NCBI GenBank assembly: GCA_022822685.1 | Contig: JAJEAQ010000717.1 | Coordinates: 1 to 5,187 of the forward strand | Length of the DNA: 5,187 nucleotides | DNA from: Trichodesmium sp. jk18x7bins.61 | GTDB taxonomy: Bacteria; Cyanobacteriota; Cyanobacteriia; Cyanobacteriales; Microcoleaceae | Direction of reading: 5' to 3' | Part shown: in pieces, positions 3,901-5,187 of the stretch | Position numbering within the stretch: position 1 is the first letter of the stretch | Layout of the letters: every line of letters begins with the position of its first letter | Translations under genes and position numbers: made by a program | The notes under the pieces: generated by a model | Told to the model about the DNA's origin: nothing | Seen by the model: only the letters and a program-made list of their open reading frames with translations | The model's database searches: none

Positions 3901-5187
3901 TTGAACGGCCGAGTATTATTTTTATCTGTCAATAACAGTAATAATACCCAAGCTAATTTTTCATTTTCTGTTCCACAGTCTCCCACCACTTCGGCTAAAT
4001 ATTTATCTACTAATTTTTCCTTGGGATTATCTCCTAATTCTTGATACTGTTGGAAAGTCGTAATATTCTCTTTTTGTAGTTGTGCCCCTACAATTTGCAA
4101 CTCAATCGGACGAATTTCTCCTAACTCTTGAGCCAAGTCTTCTACTAACTTTTCTTGCAGCTCTAAATCTATTTTAAAGAGACTTTTTTCAATTAATTTT
4201 TGAACAATTTTTATAGCTTGCTCCTGGGAAAAATTATCTAAGTAATAGAGATTATTTTTATCTAAAATATTATTACTAATTGAATCTAAATTTGCCCAAC
4301 GATTAAATCTTAATAAGTGATGAATATAATCTTCCCGGAGGGATAAAACAATTTTCACAAAAGGAATTTTTAAACATTCTTGGAAAAACTGAGCTAGTGC
4401 TTGATTTTGGCATGACTCTTGATTGGCAAAGAAAAATTCCTCAAATTGATCGAAGATGATTACTGTTAGTAAATTTAATTCAGCGTTATCTTGCAACTGA
4501 GTCAAAATAGAATCTGTTGAATTAAGAGTATCTGAATTAATTGCTAATTTTTTAGTTACTTGCAGTTGTTTAGCTAAATTTTGCCCCAATACTGAAGCCC
4601 AATTTACATAAAATCCCTGGAAACACACCAGAACATCACGGGTAGCAATTGATTTTCTCTCTAACACCGGAATTAATCCTGCTTGCAAAAGAGAACTTTT
4701 TCCTACTCCTGATTGTCCATAAATAACGATTAGTTTATGGTCGGGGCGACTCAGTCTTTCTAGTAATTTTTCTACATCAAACTCTCGTCCAGATGCAGCA
4801 ATTTCTTGACTAGGTGTTCGTTGACTAAACTGAGGTAAAGCTGGGTTAATATTTCGTTTTATATTTCTCAAGTAATTCGGGCCAATGAATGCGATGAACC
4901 CAAACTCCTGTTCAACTTCTTGTCGTTCTTGCTTTAATTCAAAAGCTTTAAGATATTCTTTTTCTTGGTAATAAATTTCTCGTAGTTCTATGAGTATAAA
5001 AATATAAAGGGAGGGAATATATTCTGGTTTTATTTTTGTTTTAGATAGTTCGAGAGTGGCTATCGATGCTTTGATTTCACCTAAACCTTTTTCTGCTTTG
5101 GCTAGAGAAAATAAATATCTACCCTGATGAGTCGCACGTTCCCAATCTAAACTGATCTGCTCTTGTTCAGAAGTAGGTGCGACAGCT
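957..5187 (-). CDS. STAND-type NTPase (nSTAND1) with 13 WD40 and about 5 TPR repeats, 5' end outside the window
   Basis: At least 1409 residues are visible. The frame runs from the window edge (first full codon at 5186-5184) to the TAG at 959-957. Residue numbers here count from the TTG at 4871-4869, a possible but probably false start: 105 more in-frame codons upstream contain no stop and no ATG, GTG or TTG. Order: a helical TPR-like linker in the upstream 105 residues; P-loop NTPase with Walker A GQSGVGKSS (52-60) and Walker B VIIFDQFEEF (137-146); winged-helix-like region ending QLVHDYLVGLI (365-375); basic coiled coil (377-400); candidate membrane segment (401-420); WD40 array (503-1025); TPR-like tail (1064-1272). 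STAND proteins are switches in which repeats sense a ligand and the NTPase oligomerises to drive a fused effector. The effector should lie N-terminal and is not visible. Ligand and pathway cannot be read from the sequence. No lesion was seen in the visible frame, so the gene appears intact. Confidence 0.93.
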   Translation of the reverse strand, partial: AVAPTSEQEQISLDWERATHQGRYLFSLAKAEKGLGEIKASIATLELSKTKIKPEYIPSLYIFILIELREIYYQEKEYLKAFELKQERQEVEQEFGFIAFIGPNYLRNIKRNINPALPQFSQRTPSQEIAASGREFDVEKLLERLSRPDHKLIVIYGQSGVGKSSLLQAGLIPVLERKSIATRDVLVCFQGFYVNWASVLGQNLAKQLQVTKKLAINSDTLNSTDSILTQLQDNAELNLLTVIIFDQFEEFFFANQESCQNQALAQFFQECLKIPFVKIVLSLREDYIHHLLRFNRWANLDSISNNILDKNNLYYLDNFSQEQAIKIVQKLIEKSLFKIDLELQEKLVEDLAQELGEIRPIELQIVGAQLQKENITTFQQYQELGDNPKEKLVDKYLAEVVGDCGTENEKLAWVLLLLLTDKNNTRPFKTQGELGREIKSNVENLEWVLKIFVDSGLVLLLPGMPSERYQLVHDYLVGLIRQKRRLEILEELKQEREKRQQLQKRVLRGAVATGLVMTVLTIFGWQAKTESRRAQRQTIIAQANQASSLSKSGEKLDGLIMAMKARQKLLDSKFEATGEASAVTTALGVAVYRSNKNEFFEVNRLQRHENLLWSIAFSPDGEAIASASADQTVKLWNRQGQLLHTLRGHEAGVIDVTFSSDGETIAFASADNTVKLWNRQGQLLQNLVGHQDRVIDVTFSSDGKTIASASADNTVKLWNRQGQLLQTLRGHQDWVWDVAFSPDGEIIASASRDQTVKLWNRQGQLLQTMEHEARVIDVVFSPDGKTITSGSSDQTVKLWNLQGQLLQTFDGPENWIIDLAFSPDGEIIASASNDKTVKLWNRQGQLLQSSLEDGSSVWDVTFSPDGEIIASASNDKTVKLWNRQGQLLHTLVGHQDSVWDVAFSPDGETIASVGIDQTVRLWSRQGQLLQTLVDHANSVRGVAFSPDGETIASGSGDNTVKLWNLQGELLQTLDGHQDGVMDVAFSPDGEMIASVGIDQTVKLWNRQGQLLQTLVGHENSVWGVVFSPDGEIIASASADNTVKLWNRQGQLLHTLVGHGNSVWGVTFSPDGQTIASASADNTVKLWSRQGLLLQSLVGHENAVWDVAFSPDGQTIASASADNTVKLWTDLQVEDLTKHGCNLLNDYLITYPSELEELKICQTSERMKVAARSWVIEGEKLAREHEVNKAVTVFEKAIKWNPDFNLNPNLKVWAQSLSDVEKLIEEGTKLAREGKIEQAVERYEKAIILDKMAFIPTKQNIYPEAQAKYQAVDAANALLVQGSELVREGKVKEAIASYKEAEKIQPTQISASHWKTLCWYGSLYQQAADVLFACEKAIALNPDDISLLDLRGLARALTGDIQGAIEDFQVYVEWTDDQEKKAQRQEWIKVLQAGENPFNYEILESLRNSL
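1056..1682 (-). repeat. C-terminal TPR-like repeat region
   Basis: Five helix pairs at residues 1064-1102, 1114-1148, 1169-1202, 1207-1238 and 1239-1272. The first three share a G.(K/E)L.RE(G/H)...(K/Q)A(V/I)..(Y/F)(E/K)(K/E)A pattern and the fourth ends in ACEKAIALNPDD, a classic TPR helix B with its proline. TPRs mediate protein-protein contacts, so this tail is probably a partner-binding or oligomerisation surface after the propeller. The segment 1026-1060 (LQVEDLTKHGCNLLNDYLIT) links it to the last blade. Confidence 0.8.
1303..1310. other. HIP1 octamer inside a 14-bp palindrome
   Basis: GCGATCGC sits within the perfect palindrome GAAGCGATCGCTTC (1300-1313), in the third TPR-like unit, where it encodes part of KEAIASYKE. 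Confidence 0.85.
2524..2728 (-). repeat. 82-bp perfect direct repeat between WD40 units 6 and 7
   Basis: Bases 2524-2605 and 2647-2728 are identical over 82 bp at the 123-bp unit spacing. They encode the same GEIIASASNDKTVKLW core in units 6 and 7, with silent positions unchanged. A second adjacent pair, 1805-1859 and 1928-1982 (units 13 and 12), is identical over 55 bp. This indicates recent unit duplication or gene conversion. Confidence 0.92.
3313..3320. other. HIP1 octamer in WD40 unit 1
   Basis: A full GCGATCGC in the first WD40 unit. At the same place other units carry degraded forms, for example GCGATCGT near 2331 and 3067 and GCGATCAT near 2209, and most units have GCAAT-type versions. 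Confidence 0.85.
3612..3671 (-). other. Candidate transmembrane segment between NTPase and WD40 array
   Basis: Residues 401-420 form a hydrophobic run (GAVATGLVMTVLTIFGW) preceded by a strongly basic helix (RQKRRLEILEELKQ then KRQQLQKR) and followed by QAKTESRRAQRQ. A single hydrophobic helix at this point is common in bacterial STAND-WD40 proteins. The basic flank before it argues for an NTPase on the cytoplasmic side, but the basic flank after it leaves the topology of the WD40 half unsettled. Confidence 0.65.
3744..4808 (-). other. nSTAND1-like P-loop NTPase domain
   Basis: Residues 22-376 begin with QEIAASGREFDVEKLLERL, the entry helix that precedes the P-loop in this family. Walker A GQSGVGKSS has Lys58 and Ser59 for the phosphates. 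Walker B VIIFDQFEEF has Asp141 and the acidic pair Glu144-Glu145 for magnesium and hydrolysis. VLSLREDYIHHL (175-186) fits the sensor-1 strand, and GEIRPIELQIVGAQL (251-265) carries the proline of the helical subdomain. QLVHDYL (365-371) matches the end of the winged helix. All expected catalytic residues are present, so ATP or GTP binding and hydrolysis are likely. The LREDY and VHDYL signatures fit nSTAND1 better than NACHT or AP-ATPase. Confidence 0.85.
4872..5187 (-). other. In-frame N-terminal extension: helical, TPR-like linker
   Basis: The 105 residues before the TTG at 4871 include WERATHQGRYLFSLAKAEKG, a long amphipathic stretch with LIELREIYYQEKEYLKAFEL, and a KQERQEVEQEFGF..FIGP junction. 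Helix pairs ending in a Y.KAFELKQE-like motif followed by a FIG turn just before an IAASGRE-type segment are, as I recall, a recurrent linker in cyanobacterial STAND proteins between upstream domains and the NTPase. This supports continuous coding and argues against a start at 4871. No enzymatic motif is visible. Confidence 0.75.

Noticed and set aside
3744..4808. NACHT or AP-ATPase assignment for the NTPase
   Set aside because: The LREDY sensor segment, the RPIELQIV helical motif and VHDYL at the winged-helix end fit nSTAND1 better; NACHT-specific motifs were not seen.

Overview
The window looks like cyanobacterial chromosome. It carries three GCGATCGC octamers (the HIP1 motif) in 5.2 kb, a 7-bp tandem repeat of the kind common between cyanobacterial genes, an RTX-type calcium-binding protein tail, and a giant STAND NTPase with WD40 and TPR repeats. 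I see no rRNA, tRNA or CRISPR array.

Left edge (1 to about 200). The minus strand carries the start of an IS1-family-like transposase: a good ribosome binding site, an ATG at 132, and a two-knuckle zinc ribbon broken by a +1 frameshift. The rest of the element lies beyond base 1. Next to it on the plus strand (about 201-745) is the C-terminal stump of an RTX protein. It has seven nonapeptide calcium-binding repeats and the C-terminal module often seen in cyanobacterial RTX proteins, and it is split by a frameshift near 305-309. The simplest story is an RTX gene cut by an insertion sequence and now decaying.

Middle (746-956). The gap between the converging RTX remnant and the large minus-strand gene is mostly one 151-bp element with 13-bp perfect terminal inverted repeats (797-947). 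It is MITE-like, and contains a heptamer tandem repeat and an internal inverted repeat. Its right end lies 9 bp from the stop codon of the large gene.

Right (957-5187). One minus-strand gene fills the rest and runs off the window. A TTG at 4871 could be taken as its start, but the frame stays open for 105 more codons to the window edge with no ATG, GTG or TTG, so the true start and probably an N-terminal effector or sensor domain lie outside. Visible order: helical TPR-like linker, nSTAND1-type P-loop NTPase, charged helix, one candidate transmembrane segment, 13 near-identical WD40 repeats, five TPR-like repeats. This is the plan of a signal-gated STAND switch, the class that includes NLR-like immune and conflict proteins. 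The WD40 array combines a nearly invariant scaffold with a few variable surface positions and very similar DNA between units (one perfect 82-bp duplication), as expected for a recognition surface that is reshuffled by recombination. That array and the unseen N-terminus are the points most worth pursuing.
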